DNA of 64,000 nucleotides, taken from the NCBI GenBank assembly GCA_929200255.1, contig CAKMYZ010000001.1:186001-250000 (forward strand), given 5' to 3'. This DNA is from an uncultured Alphaproteobacteria bacterium. Its GTDB lineage: Bacteria > Pseudomonadota > Alphaproteobacteria > Rhodobacterales > Rhodobacteraceae. The translations under genes were made by a program, and so were the position numbers. Of this stretch, positions 53,453-62,642 are shown in pieces. Numbering within the stretch: the first letter of the stretch is position 1; each line of letters opens with the position of its first letter. The notes under the pieces were generated by a model that saw only the letters and a program-made list of their open reading frames with translations, was not told the origin of the DNA and did no database searches.

Positions 53453-56400
53453 ATGAGTACCCGTCTGGCAAACAAAGGCCGTCTGATCAACACAGACAAG
53501 GCTGTTTCTTTTACCTTTAACGGCAAGCACTTGCGCGGGTTTGAGGGTGACACGCTTGCCTCTGCCTTGCTGGCCAATGACCAGATGCTGGTGGGGCGGT
53601 CGTTTAAATACCACCGCCCGCGTGGCGTTGTGGCATCCGGTGCGGAAGAGCCCAATGGTCTGGTGAACCTTGGCAAAGGTGCCACGTTTGAGCCAAACCA
53701 GAGGGTGACAACAACAGTAGTGTTCGAGGGGCTCACGGCCACATCGCAGAACCACTGGCCATCGCTGGAATTCGACGTGGGCGCCATCAACACGCATCTG
53801 TCGCGCTTTCTGCCCGCAGGCTTCTACTACAAGATGTTCATGTATCCCCGGCCGTTCTGGAAGCATGTCTACGAACCGATCATTCGTAAATCCGCCGGCT
53901 TGGGCAAAGCCCCCAAGGATCGTGATCAGGATACTTACGAACATTTCCATGCCCACGTTGACGTTCTGATTGTCGGTGGCGGCATTGCCGGCCTTGCGGC
54001 TGCCCATGCAGCAGGCGAGCGCGGCGCACGTGTTTTGCTGGTCGAACAGGCCGCCCATTGGGGCGGCCGCGCTGTCGTCGACACGCCAGAGATTGACGGA
54101 GTACCGGCGCAGGACTGGGTGCGTACCACCGTCCAATCCCTTGAAAGCATGGAAAATGTTGAATTGCGCCTGCGCTGCATGGGGGCCGGGGTTTACGATC
54201 ATGGCTATGCGCTGGCCTATGAGCGCCTGACCGATCACCAACCCGATGCAGACGGCCCGCGCCACCGTTTGTGGCGGGTGCGCGCCAAGCAGATTGTCAC
54301 TGCCACCGGTGCGATTGAGCGACCGTTGTCCTTTGCGGCCAATGACCTGCCCGGTGTCTTGCTGGCCGCTGCGGTGCGCGACTATGTGGTGAATTTTGGC
54401 GTGTCCGTGGGTGACCGGACGGTTGTTGTGACCAACAATGATGATGCCTACCGGACAGCGATTGTCCTGAAGGCAGCAGGGCTTGATGTGCCTGCCATCG
54501 TGGACGCCCGCACCGAGGTCGCAGGCGATCTGATTGATCAAGTGCGCGCTTTGGGCATCCGTATTGAACTGGGTAAAGGCATTGCCAAGGTCAAAGGTGG
54601 CAAGCGTGTGACCGGCGTCGCCTTATGTGCGCAGGCGGGCGAAGGGTCCGTGCTGGAAGAGATTGCATGTGATTGCGTGGCCATGTCGGGCGGTTGGTCA
54701 CCGGTTGTGCATCTGTGGTCCCATTGCGGCGGCAAGCTGAACTGGGATGCCGATCAGGCGATGTTCCGCCCTGACCCGGAGCGTGCACCAACCGGGGCGG
54801 ATGGGGCGGGTTTTGTCATGACGGCTGGCACCGCGAATGGGCATCTGTTCACCGCAGAGGCCGTCAGTGATGGCTGGGCTGCGGGGCGTGCTGCGGCGAA
54901 GGCCGCAGGACACAGCAAGCGCGGTGGTCAGGCCCCGCTGGGGTTGGACGCTGCCGAAGGCCCAATCTCGCCGGTGTGGCTGATGCCGCAAGGGGCCAGC
55001 CATGCGCTGCGGTCCAAGGCCTGGTTGGACTTCCAGAACGACGTCAAGGTCAGCGATGTGCAACTGGCGGCTCAGGAGGGCTTTGAGAGTGTCGAACATG
55101 CCAAGCGCTATACCACGTTGGGCATGGCGACAGATCAGGGTAAGCTAAGTAACATCAACGGGCTGGCGATCCTGTCGCAATCGCTCAATGCGGAGATCCC
55201 GAATGTGGGAACAACCACTTTCCGTCCGCCCTATACGCCGATTTCGATGGCCTCGATTGCAGGCGTGGCGCGAGATGAGCTGTTCCAGCCGATCCGCAAA
55301 ACGCCGGTTTCGGACTGGGCCAATGCCAATGGGGCCGACAATGAACCCGTTGGCCAGTGGCGCAGGCCCTACGCCTATATCCGCGACGGCGAGGACGTAC
55401 AGCAAGCGGTGAACCGCGAGGTCAAGAATGCCCGCGAAAACCTTGGCCTGCTGGATGCCTCGACCCTTGGCAAGCTGATCGTGAAAGGGCGGGATGCGGG
55501 CCGCTTCCTTGACATGATGTATACCAACATGATGTCCACGCTGCCGGTCGGCAAATGCCGCTATGGCCTGATGTGTACGGAAAACGGGTTCCTCATGGAC
55601 GACGGCGTTGTTGCCCGCATGTCCGAAGATACATGGCTGTGCCACACAACGACGGGCGGGGCCGAACGTATCCATGGCCATATGGAAGACTGGCTGCAAT
55701 GTGAATGGTGGGACTGGAAGGTCTATGTCGCCAATGTGACCGAACAATATGCACAGATCGCCGTGGTTGGTCCGAACGCCCGCAAGGTGCTGCGCAAGCT
55801 GGGTGGGATGGATGTGAGCGCCGAGGCCTTGCCATTCATGCAATGGGCCGATGGGAAAATCGGTGAATTTGACGCGCGGGTCTTTCGTATTTCGTTCTCG
55901 GGCGAACTGTCCTACGAAATCGCCGTGCCTGCGGGGCAGGGCGCTGCGTTCTGGTATGCCTTGTTGGACGCAGGTGCAGAGTTTGGCGTGATGCCTTATG
56001 GCACAGAGGCCCTGCATATCATGCGGGCCGAGAAGGGCTTTATCATGATTGGTGATGAAACCGATGGCACGGTGATCCCGCAGGATCTGAACCTGCAATG
56101 GGCGTTGTCCAAGAAGAAAGAAGACTACCTTGGCAAACGTGCGCACAGCCGCAGCCATATGGCAGACCCGAACCGGTGGAAACTGGTGGGGCTGCTGACC
56201 GAAGATGGGTCAGTCTTGCCTGACGGGGCCTATGCCATTGCTGACGGCAAAAATGAAAACGGGCAGGGCAATACGCAAGGGCGCGTTACCTCGACCTATT
56301 ATTCGCCCACTTTGGAAAAGGGTATTGCGATGGGTTTGGTGCACAACGGGCCGGACCGCATGGGCGAGGTGATTGAATTCAACAAGGTTGATGGCAGCAC

Positions 56401-56464
56401 CGTGCGCGCCAAAATCGTTGATCCGGTATTCTATGACAAAGAAGGGGAGAAGCAGAATGTCTGA
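53453..56464 (+). CDS. soxA: Sarcosine oxidase subunit alpha
   Basis: This 1003-residue subunit is the size expected for the family. It starts with an octopine/hydrogen-cyanide dehydrogenase-like region and carries an FAD/NAD domain (VLIVGGGIAGLAAAHAAGE). Its C-terminal aminomethyltransferase-like half (GKCRYGLMCTENGFLMDDG, then EKGFIMIGDETDG) binds tetrahydrofolate and captures formaldehyde as methylene-THF. H2O2 is a by-product. It overlaps soxG by 8 bases. Confidence 0.95.
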   Translation: MSTRLANKGRLINTDKAVSFTFNGKHLRGFEGDTLASALLANDQMLVGRSFKYHRPRGVVASGAEEPNGLVNLGKGATFEPNQRVTTTVVFEGLTATSQNHWPSLEFDVGAINTHLSRFLPAGFYYKMFMYPRPFWKHVYEPIIRKSAGLGKAPKDRDQDTYEHFHAHVDVLIVGGGIAGLAAAHAAGERGARVLLVEQAAHWGGRAVVDTPEIDGVPAQDWVRTTVQSLESMENVELRLRCMGAGVYDHGYALAYERLTDHQPDADGPRHRLWRVRAKQIVTATGAIERPLSFAANDLPGVLLAAAVRDYVVNFGVSVGDRTVVVTNNDDAYRTAIVLKAAGLDVPAIVDARTEVAGDLIDQVRALGIRIELGKGIAKVKGGKRVTGVALCAQAGEGSVLEEIACDCVAMSGGWSPVVHLWSHCGGKLNWDADQAMFRPDPERAPTGADGAGFVMTAGTANGHLFTAEAVSDGWAAGRAAAKAAGHSKRGGQAPLGLDAAEGPISPVWLMPQGASHALRSKAWLDFQNDVKVSDVQLAAQEGFESVEHAKRYTTLGMATDQGKLSNINGLAILSQSLNAEIPNVGTTTFRPPYTPISMASIAGVARDELFQPIRKTPVSDWANANGADNEPVGQWRRPYAYIRDGEDVQQAVNREVKNARENLGLLDASTLGKLIVKGRDAGRFLDMMYTNMMSTLPVGKCRYGLMCTENGFLMDDGVVARMSEDTWLCHTTTGGAERIHGHMEDWLQCEWWDWKVYVANVTEQYAQIAVVGPNARKVLRKLGGMDVSAEALPFMQWADGKIGEFDARVFRISFSGELSYEIAVPAGQGAAFWYALLDAGAEFGVMPYGTEALHIMRAEKGFIMIGDETDGTVIPQDLNLQWALSKKKEDYLGKRAHSRSHMADPNRWKLVGLLTEDGSVLPDGAYAIADGKNENGQGNTQGRVTSTYYSPTLEKGIAMGLVHNGPDRMGEVIEFNKVDGSTVRAKIVDPVFYDKEGEKQNV

Positions 56465-57032
56465 GGCAATCAGCGCCCTGAACGGCAAAGTGGCCGCCGG
56501 TGAAGTCACCGTCCGCGAGGCGGGCCTGCGCGGCATGATTATCCTGCGCGGTGATCTGAGTGACAAGAAACTGCGCAAGGTTTGTACGGCGTTGACGGGT
56601 GTCAAGGTTCCTGAACAGGGGCAAGCCAACTGCGATGGCGACAAGGGGCTTTGCTGGATGTCGCCGGATGAATTGCTGGTGCTGGTCCCCTATGCAGAGG
56701 CCACGCAGGCGGTGACAACAATCGAAGCGGCACTGAGCGGTACGCATTTTCTGGCCGAAAATGTTTCCGACGCCCGCGCGGTGATCTTTGTCGAAGGCAG
56801 GTTTTGTCGCGAGGTGATTGCAAAGCTGGCACCAGTTGATTTGCATCCTGATACGTTCCAGCCGGGCGATTTCCGGCGGACGCGGCTGGGGCAGGTGGCA
56901 GCGGCATTCTGGATGCTGGATGAGGATACCTTTGAGGTGATCTGCTTTCGGTCTGTGGCAGCGTATACCTTTGATTTATTGGCAGCCTCGGCCAAAGCGG
57001 GGGCAGTGGGCATGTTCCCCACACCTGAATAG
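56457..57032 (+). CDS. soxG: Sarcosine oxidase subunit gamma
   Basis: This 191-residue subunit of the T-protein-like family has LCWMSPDELLVLVPY, LAENVSDARAVIFVEG and the C-terminal CFRSVAAYTFDLL. It completes the complex. Folate genes (folD, purU) that often follow are absent here; sodB follows instead. Confidence 0.92.
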   Translation: MSEAISALNGKVAAGEVTVREAGLRGMIILRGDLSDKKLRKVCTALTGVKVPEQGQANCDGDKGLCWMSPDELLVLVPYAEATQAVTTIEAALSGTHFLAENVSDARAVIFVEGRFCREVIAKLAPVDLHPDTFQPGDFRRTRLGQVAAAFWMLDEDTFEVICFRSVAAYTFDLLAASAKAGAVGMFPTPE

Positions 57033-57171
57033 TTGCCCTTAAGTTGCCGGGGCACCCCGATGACGAAAAAGTGCCCGAGAACCGTGGCTTTGGTCACGGC
57101 GCTCTTGACCTCAGTGCGACATGTGACATTTAGTTTCACATCCCCGTCCTCAACGCAGAAAGAGACACGAT

Positions 57172-57771
57172 ATGGCATTCTCACTCCCCGATCTTCCTTA
57201 CGCACATGACGCGCTGGCGTCTAAAGGCATGTCTGCCGAAACGCTCGAATTCCACCACGACCTGCACCACAACGCCTATGTCACCAACGGCAACAAGGCG
57301 ATTGAAGGCACTGAGTGGGAGGGTAAATCTCTCGAAGAGATTATCGTTGGTACATATGACAAATCCGCCGTCGCCCAGAACGGGATTTTCAACAACATCA
57401 GCCAGCTTTGGAACCACAACCAGTTCTGGGAAATGATGGGTCCGGGCGACAGTGGTATGCCGGGTGAGCTTGAAAAAGCACTGACCGAGAGCTTTGGTTC
57501 TGTTGATGAATTCAAGTCGCAGTTCAGTGCTGCGGGTGCCGGGCAATTTGGTTCTGGCTGGTGTTGGCTGGTCAAGAACGCTGATGGTTCCTTGGCTGTC
57601 ACCAAGACAGAAAACGGCGTGAACCCACTGTGCTTTGGCCAGACGGCCTTGCTTGGCTGTGATGTCTGGGAGCATTCTTATTACATCGATTTCCGCAACA
57701 AGCGCCCTGTGTACCTGACCAACTTCCTCGACAATCTGGTGAATTGGGAAAACGTCGCCTCGCGCATGTAA
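57172..57771 (+). CDS. sodB: Superoxide dismutase, Fe type
   Basis: This 199-residue enzyme has His ligands in EFHHDLHHNAYV and WNHNQFWEMM, plus DVWEHSYYIDFRN with Asp and His. The pattern GAGQFGSGWCWLV fits the iron family. It converts superoxide to H2O2 in the cytoplasm. It has its own 139-base upstream gap and a terminator. Confidence 0.94.
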   Translation: MAFSLPDLPYAHDALASKGMSAETLEFHHDLHHNAYVTNGNKAIEGTEWEGKSLEEIIVGTYDKSAVAQNGIFNNISQLWNHNQFWEMMGPGDSGMPGELEKALTESFGSVDEFKSQFSAAGAGQFGSGWCWLVKNADGSLAVTKTENGVNPLCFGQTALLGCDVWEHSYYIDFRNKRPVYLTNFLDNLVNWENVASRM

Positions 57772-57797
57772 CACCGATCCATCTGGACAATCCTAAA

Positions 57798-57832
57798 GTC
57801 CCGTGGGACATCTTCCCGCGGGCCTTTTGTTT
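57798..57832 (+). terminator. Rho-independent terminator after sodB
   Basis: CCCGTGGGA pairs with TCCCGCGGG (one G-T pair) around a 5-base loop, followed by CCTTTTGTTT. It lies 28 bases after the sodB stop and just before the next start. Confidence 0.75.
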
Positions 57833-57843
57833 GGGAGAATGTG

Positions 57844-58815
57844 ATGCTTGGACCGACGCTGGATGAGATTGTTGCGGCCAGTACAGAAGTGCAGGCAGAG
57901 TTGATCGAAACCCCCATACTGTCGCTTTCATCGGCGCGGTTGGATGGTCTGTTACCCGTGGGGGCAGAGGTGACGATCAAGCTGGAGCTGTTTCAGCAAG
58001 CAGGGTCTTTCAAGGCGCGCGGTGCATTGTTGGGGATCAAGCGCCTGACCGCCGCACAGCGTGCGGCGGGTGTCGTTGCAGCCAGCGGCGGCAACCATGC
58101 GTTGGCCGTGTCCTGGGCCGCAAAGGCCGCTGGCGTGGACGCGCTGATCACGATGCCCAAGGCGACCGATCCCGCACGTGTTGCCGGATGCGAGGCGTTA
58201 GGGGCGGTTGTCACCTTGCATGACGATATGGCCGCAGCCTTTGCTGCGATGAATGCAGCGGCAGAGGGTGGCCGTGCCCTGATGCATCCTTTTGAGGCCG
58301 AGCATATGATCGCGGGCGCGGCGACCTGCGGTTATGAATACGCCACACAGGCCCCCCAAATCGACACTTTTGTCATCCCGATCGGTGGGGGCGGAATGAT
58401 CAGCGGAATGGCCTGTGCCATCAAACAGATGCGCCCTGATGCGCAAGTGATCGGGGTGGAACCCGTCGGCGCAGACAGCATGTCACAAAGCTTTGCTGCC
58501 GGAGAACCGGTGCGGCTTGAAAAAGTCGCCACCCTTGCCGACAGCCTTGGCGCACCTTTGGCAATGCCGCTGACCTACGGCGTGGCGCGTGCCCATGTCG
58601 ACCGGATCGTGCAGATCGACGACCGCGAGATGCTGGCGGCGATGGATATCTATCAGAACGTCCTGCGGATCACAGCAGAACCCGCTTGTGCCGCGTCGTT
58701 GGCGGCAATCCTTGGGGTACTGAGAGACGATCTTGCTGGGCGTCAGGTGGGGATCATTGCCTGCGGGTCTAACATCTCTCTGGATCGCTATGCCGCACTT
58801 ATGGCAACGCTATAG
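57844..58815 (+). CDS. Threonine/serine dehydratase-like PLP enzyme
   Basis: This 323-residue fold-type II PLP enzyme has the lysine in AGSFKARGALLG, ASGGNHALAVSWAAK and the phosphate loop IGGGGMISGM. There is no ACT regulatory domain, so it is the short (catabolic or racemase-like) form. ATG 57844 is used; GTG 57841 is adjacent. It converges on the LOG gene with a 6-base overlap. Confidence 0.88.
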   Translation: MLGPTLDEIVAASTEVQAELIETPILSLSSARLDGLLPVGAEVTIKLELFQQAGSFKARGALLGIKRLTAAQRAAGVVAASGGNHALAVSWAAKAAGVDALITMPKATDPARVAGCEALGAVVTLHDDMAAAFAAMNAAAEGGRALMHPFEAEHMIAGAATCGYEYATQAPQIDTFVIPIGGGGMISGMACAIKQMRPDAQVIGVEPVGADSMSQSFAAGEPVRLEKVATLADSLGAPLAMPLTYGVARAHVDRIVQIDDREMLAAMDIYQNVLRITAEPACAASLAAILGVLRDDLAGRQVGIIACGSNISLDRYAALMATL

Positions 58816-59364
58816 CGCGTCCCTAAGGATCGATTGCAGTGCCGGGACATCCTCTGCGACATTCACAAACGACAGTATGTCATCGCCCGCAAAGCCCTGA
58901 TCCACGACATGCGCGAGCAGTTCAAGCAGCGGATCCCAGAACCCATCCACGTTGAGCAAGACAATCGGCTTGCTGTGCAGTTTAAGTTGTCGCCAGGTGA
59001 GCGCCTCAAAAAACTCATCCAGTGATCCCGCACCGCCCGGCAAAACCACCACGGCGTCAGCGTTCATGAACATGACTTTCTTACGTTCATGCATCGTTTC
59101 AGTGATCACGAAACTGTCCAGGTCGCGTTTGCCAACCTCCCAATCCATCAGGTGGGTGGGGATCACCCCAAAGGTCTGACCGCCCGCATCCTGCACAGCG
59201 CGCGCAACCCGGCCCATCAACCCCACATCGCCCGCCCCGTAGACAAGCCGCCAACCATTGGTGACGAGCATTCGCCCGGTCGCTTGGGCCGTTTCGGCAT
59301 AGGTTTCATCAACCCCATCGCGTGACCCGCAGTAGACGCAGACAGATTTCAATGTTGCAGACAT
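58810..59364 (-). CDS. LOG family protein (cytokinin riboside phosphate phosphoribohydrolase type)
   Basis: This 184-residue Rossmann-like protein has VYCGSRDG at the start and the PGGAGSLDEFFEALTWRQ signature. Members cleave nucleoside monophosphates to base and ribose phosphate. ATG 59364 has a TGAGGTG site; an in-frame start at 59388 is possible. It is divergent from the LysM gene. Confidence 0.9.
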   Translation of the reverse strand: MSATLKSVCVYCGSRDGVDETYAETAQATGRMLVTNGWRLVYGAGDVGLMGRVARAVQDAGGQTFGVIPTHLMDWEVGKRDLDSFVITETMHERKKVMFMNADAVVVLPGGAGSLDEFFEALTWRQLKLHSKPIVLLNVDGFWDPLLELLAHVVDQGFAGDDILSFVNVAEDVPALQSILRDAL

Positions 59365-59475
59365 TTGGGGCACCTCACTCAGCTTCACTTTGACCGGTCA
59401 TAGCGGCGTTGTTAAGGTGGCTCAACCAAATGCAGAAAAGGCGCCGATTATCGGGGCCGCGAGGAACAGAGTATC

Positions 59476-60660
59476 GTGTCAGAAGACGTCAAATCAACCA
59501 AATGGGTCGTGGTGCTTGGGGGCATCGTGGCTTTGGGTGTGGCTATAGTGGTGATCAGCTTCCTGCCCAAACCGCAGGTGGACGTCATCACCGGGGCAGA
59601 GCCCGAAGCCGCTGTCGCTGACGTTGACGCCGCTTTGTCGGAAGAGCCCACGGCGCCGCAAGTACAGGTCGAACCACCACAAGAGCCTGCGATTGCCGCT
59701 GCCCCGATGGGCCCGGAGTTTGATACCTTCCGGGTCGAGCCTGACGGCAGCATGGTCATCGCGGGCCGAGCGGAACCGGATCAGTTTGTGGATATCATGC
59801 TGGGTGGCGAGGCGATTGAACGCGTCCGGGCCGACAGCGCGGGTAATTTTGTCGCCTTGCCGCTTGCAGGCCCATCGGATACGCCGCGCCGCCTGTCGCT
59901 TTTGGGTGATCCTGAAGGTCTGGCGATCGAATCCACAACAAGTTACATTGTGGCTCCGATTGCGGGCCCGGCGATTGTGGCTGCAGCCCCAATGCCGGAC
60001 GAAGCCGAACCCGTCGAAGACACCACGGACACGCAAATAGACGTTCCAACCCCACCCGAAGTGCCAGAGGTGGATGTCGCTATTGCCACCCCCGCACCAC
60101 CGCCAACAGTATTGCAGGCCGATGAGGCTGGCGTGCGTGTTGTGCAGGGCGGACCCGCCCTCAATACGCCCGAGGCTGATCCGAATGTGGCCCTTGATGC
60201 GATCACCTATGACCCCGAAGGCGAAGTTCAGCTGTCGGGCCGCGCCACGGGCGACGGGGCTGTGCAGATCTATATCGACAATGAACCACTGACAGCTTCA
60301 CCGGTGACCGAAGGTGGGGACTGGCAGATTGATTTGCCGTCAATCGACACAGGCGTCTACACCCTGCGGATTGATGAGGTGGATGAAGACGGCGCTGTCG
60401 TGTCGCGACTTGAAACGCCTTTCAAACGCGAGGAAGCCGAAGATGTGGCGGCGGTTCTGGCCGAAGAAACCTCTGTTGATGGGTTTGAAGTTGCGGTCAA
60501 AACTGTGCAACCCGGCGCGACCCTTTGGGCGATTGCAGAAGAAAACTTTGGCAGCGGTATCTTCTATGTTGAGGTGTTTGAGGCAAATGCTGACCTGATC
60601 CGCGATCCGGATCTGATTTATCCGGGTCAGATTTTCCGCATCCCCGAGATTTCACAATAA
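59476..60660 (+). CDS. LysM domain envelope protein
   Basis: This 394-residue protein has an N-terminal transmembrane anchor (about 11-31), an acidic Pro-rich spacer with Ig-like strand repeats (EVQLSGRATGDGAVQIYID, then WQIDLPSIDTGVYTLRI), and a C-terminal LysM of about 50 residues (TLWAIAEENFGSG...YPGQIFRIP). It binds peptidoglycan. GTG start with an AGGAA site. Confidence 0.88.
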   Translation: MSEDVKSTKWVVVLGGIVALGVAIVVISFLPKPQVDVITGAEPEAAVADVDAALSEEPTAPQVQVEPPQEPAIAAAPMGPEFDTFRVEPDGSMVIAGRAEPDQFVDIMLGGEAIERVRADSAGNFVALPLAGPSDTPRRLSLLGDPEGLAIESTTSYIVAPIAGPAIVAAAPMPDEAEPVEDTTDTQIDVPTPPEVPEVDVAIATPAPPPTVLQADEAGVRVVQGGPALNTPEADPNVALDAITYDPEGEVQLSGRATGDGAVQIYIDNEPLTASPVTEGGDWQIDLPSIDTGVYTLRIDEVDEDGAVVSRLETPFKREEAEDVAAVLAEETSVDGFEVAVKTVQPGATLWAIAEENFGSGIFYVEVFEANADLIRDPDLIYPGQIFRIPEISQ

Positions 60661-60727
60661 GCGCTTGCCTGCTCTGGCAATCCTTGTCGCGGCGTCTTAG
60701 TTACAAAGGCCGCAGCGAGGAGTATTC

Positions 60728-62551
60728 ATGCGTGGTCTAGCTAAAACCGATGCCAACCTGAGCGATGCGCAAATTCAGGGTTGGAGTGTTATCCGCCGCG
60801 TTGTGCCATACCTGTGGCCCGATGGGCAGGGGTGGGTCAAGCATCGCGTTGTGCTTGCCCTGATTGTTTTGCTGCTGTCCAAGGTGATCGCAGTGGGCAC
60901 GCCGGTTTTCTACAAGCAGGCGGTTGACGCCCTGGCGCCTGATGGCGCGGATGCTGCAACTGTGCTGGGGCTGGGGGCTGTTGGCCTGACGCTGGCCTAC
61001 GGGTTTGCCCGGTTGATGACAGTGGGCTTTCAGCAGCTGCGCGATGTGGTCTTCACCCGGGTCGGGCAACGCGCCTTGCGCCAGCTGGCACTTGAAACCT
61101 TCACCCATATTCACCGCCTGTCGATGCGCTATCACATCACCCGCAAGACGGGTGGGTTGTCGCGGATCATCGAGCGGGGTGTGAAGGGCGTCGATTTCCT
61201 GCTGCGGTTTTTGCTGTTCTCGATGGGGCCGTTGGTTCTTGAGCTACTGATGATCTCGGTGATCTTGTTTTTCTTGTTTGATGTCTGGTACCTGGCCGTC
61301 GTTGTCCTGACGATTTCGCTATATGTCTGGTTCACATTCAAGGTGACCGAATGGCGGGTGAAAATCCGCAAAGAGATGAACGATCAGGACACCGATGCCA
61401 ATCAAAAGGCGATCGACAGTCTGCTGAATTTCGAGACCGTCAAATATTTCGGGGCGGAGCGTTGGGAGGCAGATCGCTATGACATGGCGATGGCCAATTA
61501 TGAGAATGCCGCCATCCGCACCAATTATTCGCTCGCCTTTCTGAACTTTGGCCAGTCGGTCTTGATTACCGGGGGGCTTGTCGCCGTCATGGTGATGGCG
61601 GCTAAGGGCGTTCAGCGGGGCGACCTGACCGTCGGTGATTTTGTCATGGTGAACGCCTACATGATCCAGATCACGATGCCGCTGAACTTTCTTGGCACGG
61701 TCTACCGCGAAATCCGGCAGGCCTTGATTGATATGGGCGATATGTTTGATCTGTTGGGGCAACCTGCCGAAGTTCAGGACAAACCAGATGCGACACCGCT
61801 GAAGGTCGATGGCGGGCGGGTGACGTTGCAGGGGGTCGCCTTTGGCTATGATAAGGAACGCCCGATCCTGAAGGGCATCAGCCTCGAGGTTGAACCGGGG
61901 CAGACGGTGGCCATTGTCGGGTCTTCTGGGTCGGGTAAATCCACCATCGGGCGCTTGTTGTTCCGTTTCTATGATGTTGGCGCGGGCGCACTGCTGATTG
62001 ACGGACAGGATGTGCGGGACGTGACACAAGAAAGCCTGCACGCCCAGATCGGCGTCGTCCCGCAGGACACTGTGTTGTTCAATGACACCGTGCATTACAA
62101 CATCGCTTACGGGCGTCCCGGTGCCAGCGAGGATGAAATCATCGCCGCCGCCAAAGCCGCTAAAATCCACGACTTCATCCAAAGCCTGCCTGATGGGTAT
62201 GACACCACAGTGGGCGAACGCGGCCTGAAGCTGTCGGGTGGTGAAAAGCAGCGGGTCGGCATCGCCCGCACGCTCCTTAAGAATCCACCAATTTTGCTGT
62301 TAGATGAGGCGACCAGCGCACTGGACACCGAAACCGAGATGGAAATTCAGGCAGAGTTGAAGGCGATGGGCGAAGGGCGCACCGTGATCACCATTGCCCA
62401 CCGCCTGTCCACGATTGCCGACGCTGATCGCATTGTCGTGCTGGAAAACGGTGTGATCGTCGAAGAGGGTAAGCATGATGACCTGTTGGTCCGCGCCGGG
62501 CGTTATGCGCATCTGTGGAACCGCCAGTCCGAGGAAGACGAACTGGCCTGA
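60728..62551 (+). CDS. ABC exporter, Atm1/HMT1 type (permease-ATPase fusion)
   Basis: This 607-residue half-transporter has six transmembrane helices in the N-terminal half and an ATPase with GSSGSGKSTIGRLL, LSGGEKQRVGIARTLL and ILLLDEATSALDTETE. The segment DSLLNFETVKYFGAERWE is diagnostic of the Atm1 family, which exports glutathione-linked sulfur or metal species. A GCGAGGAG site lies before the ATG. Confidence 0.9.
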   Translation: MRGLAKTDANLSDAQIQGWSVIRRVVPYLWPDGQGWVKHRVVLALIVLLLSKVIAVGTPVFYKQAVDALAPDGADAATVLGLGAVGLTLAYGFARLMTVGFQQLRDVVFTRVGQRALRQLALETFTHIHRLSMRYHITRKTGGLSRIIERGVKGVDFLLRFLLFSMGPLVLELLMISVILFFLFDVWYLAVVVLTISLYVWFTFKVTEWRVKIRKEMNDQDTDANQKAIDSLLNFETVKYFGAERWEADRYDMAMANYENAAIRTNYSLAFLNFGQSVLITGGLVAVMVMAAKGVQRGDLTVGDFVMVNAYMIQITMPLNFLGTVYREIRQALIDMGDMFDLLGQPAEVQDKPDATPLKVDGGRVTLQGVAFGYDKERPILKGISLEVEPGQTVAIVGSSGSGKSTIGRLLFRFYDVGAGALLIDGQDVRDVTQESLHAQIGVVPQDTVLFNDTVHYNIAYGRPGASEDEIIAAAKAAKIHDFIQSLPDGYDTTVGERGLKLSGGEKQRVGIARTLLKNPPILLLDEATSALDTETEMEIQAELKAMGEGRTVITIAHRLSTIADADRIVVLENGVIVEEGKHDDLLVRAGRYAHLWNRQSEEDELA

Positions 62552-62642
62552 TTTCACCCGGCTTTTCCCATCTGGCCTTCGCTCAACAGGCAGCACTATG
62601 CGATTCAGGTTTTGCGCATAACGCTTTTGCGGGCCAAATGGG

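Noticed and set aside
57111..57141. CRP-like site before sodB (TGTGA...TCACA)
   Set aside because: The half-sites are 9 bases apart instead of 6, so it does not fit the known spacing.
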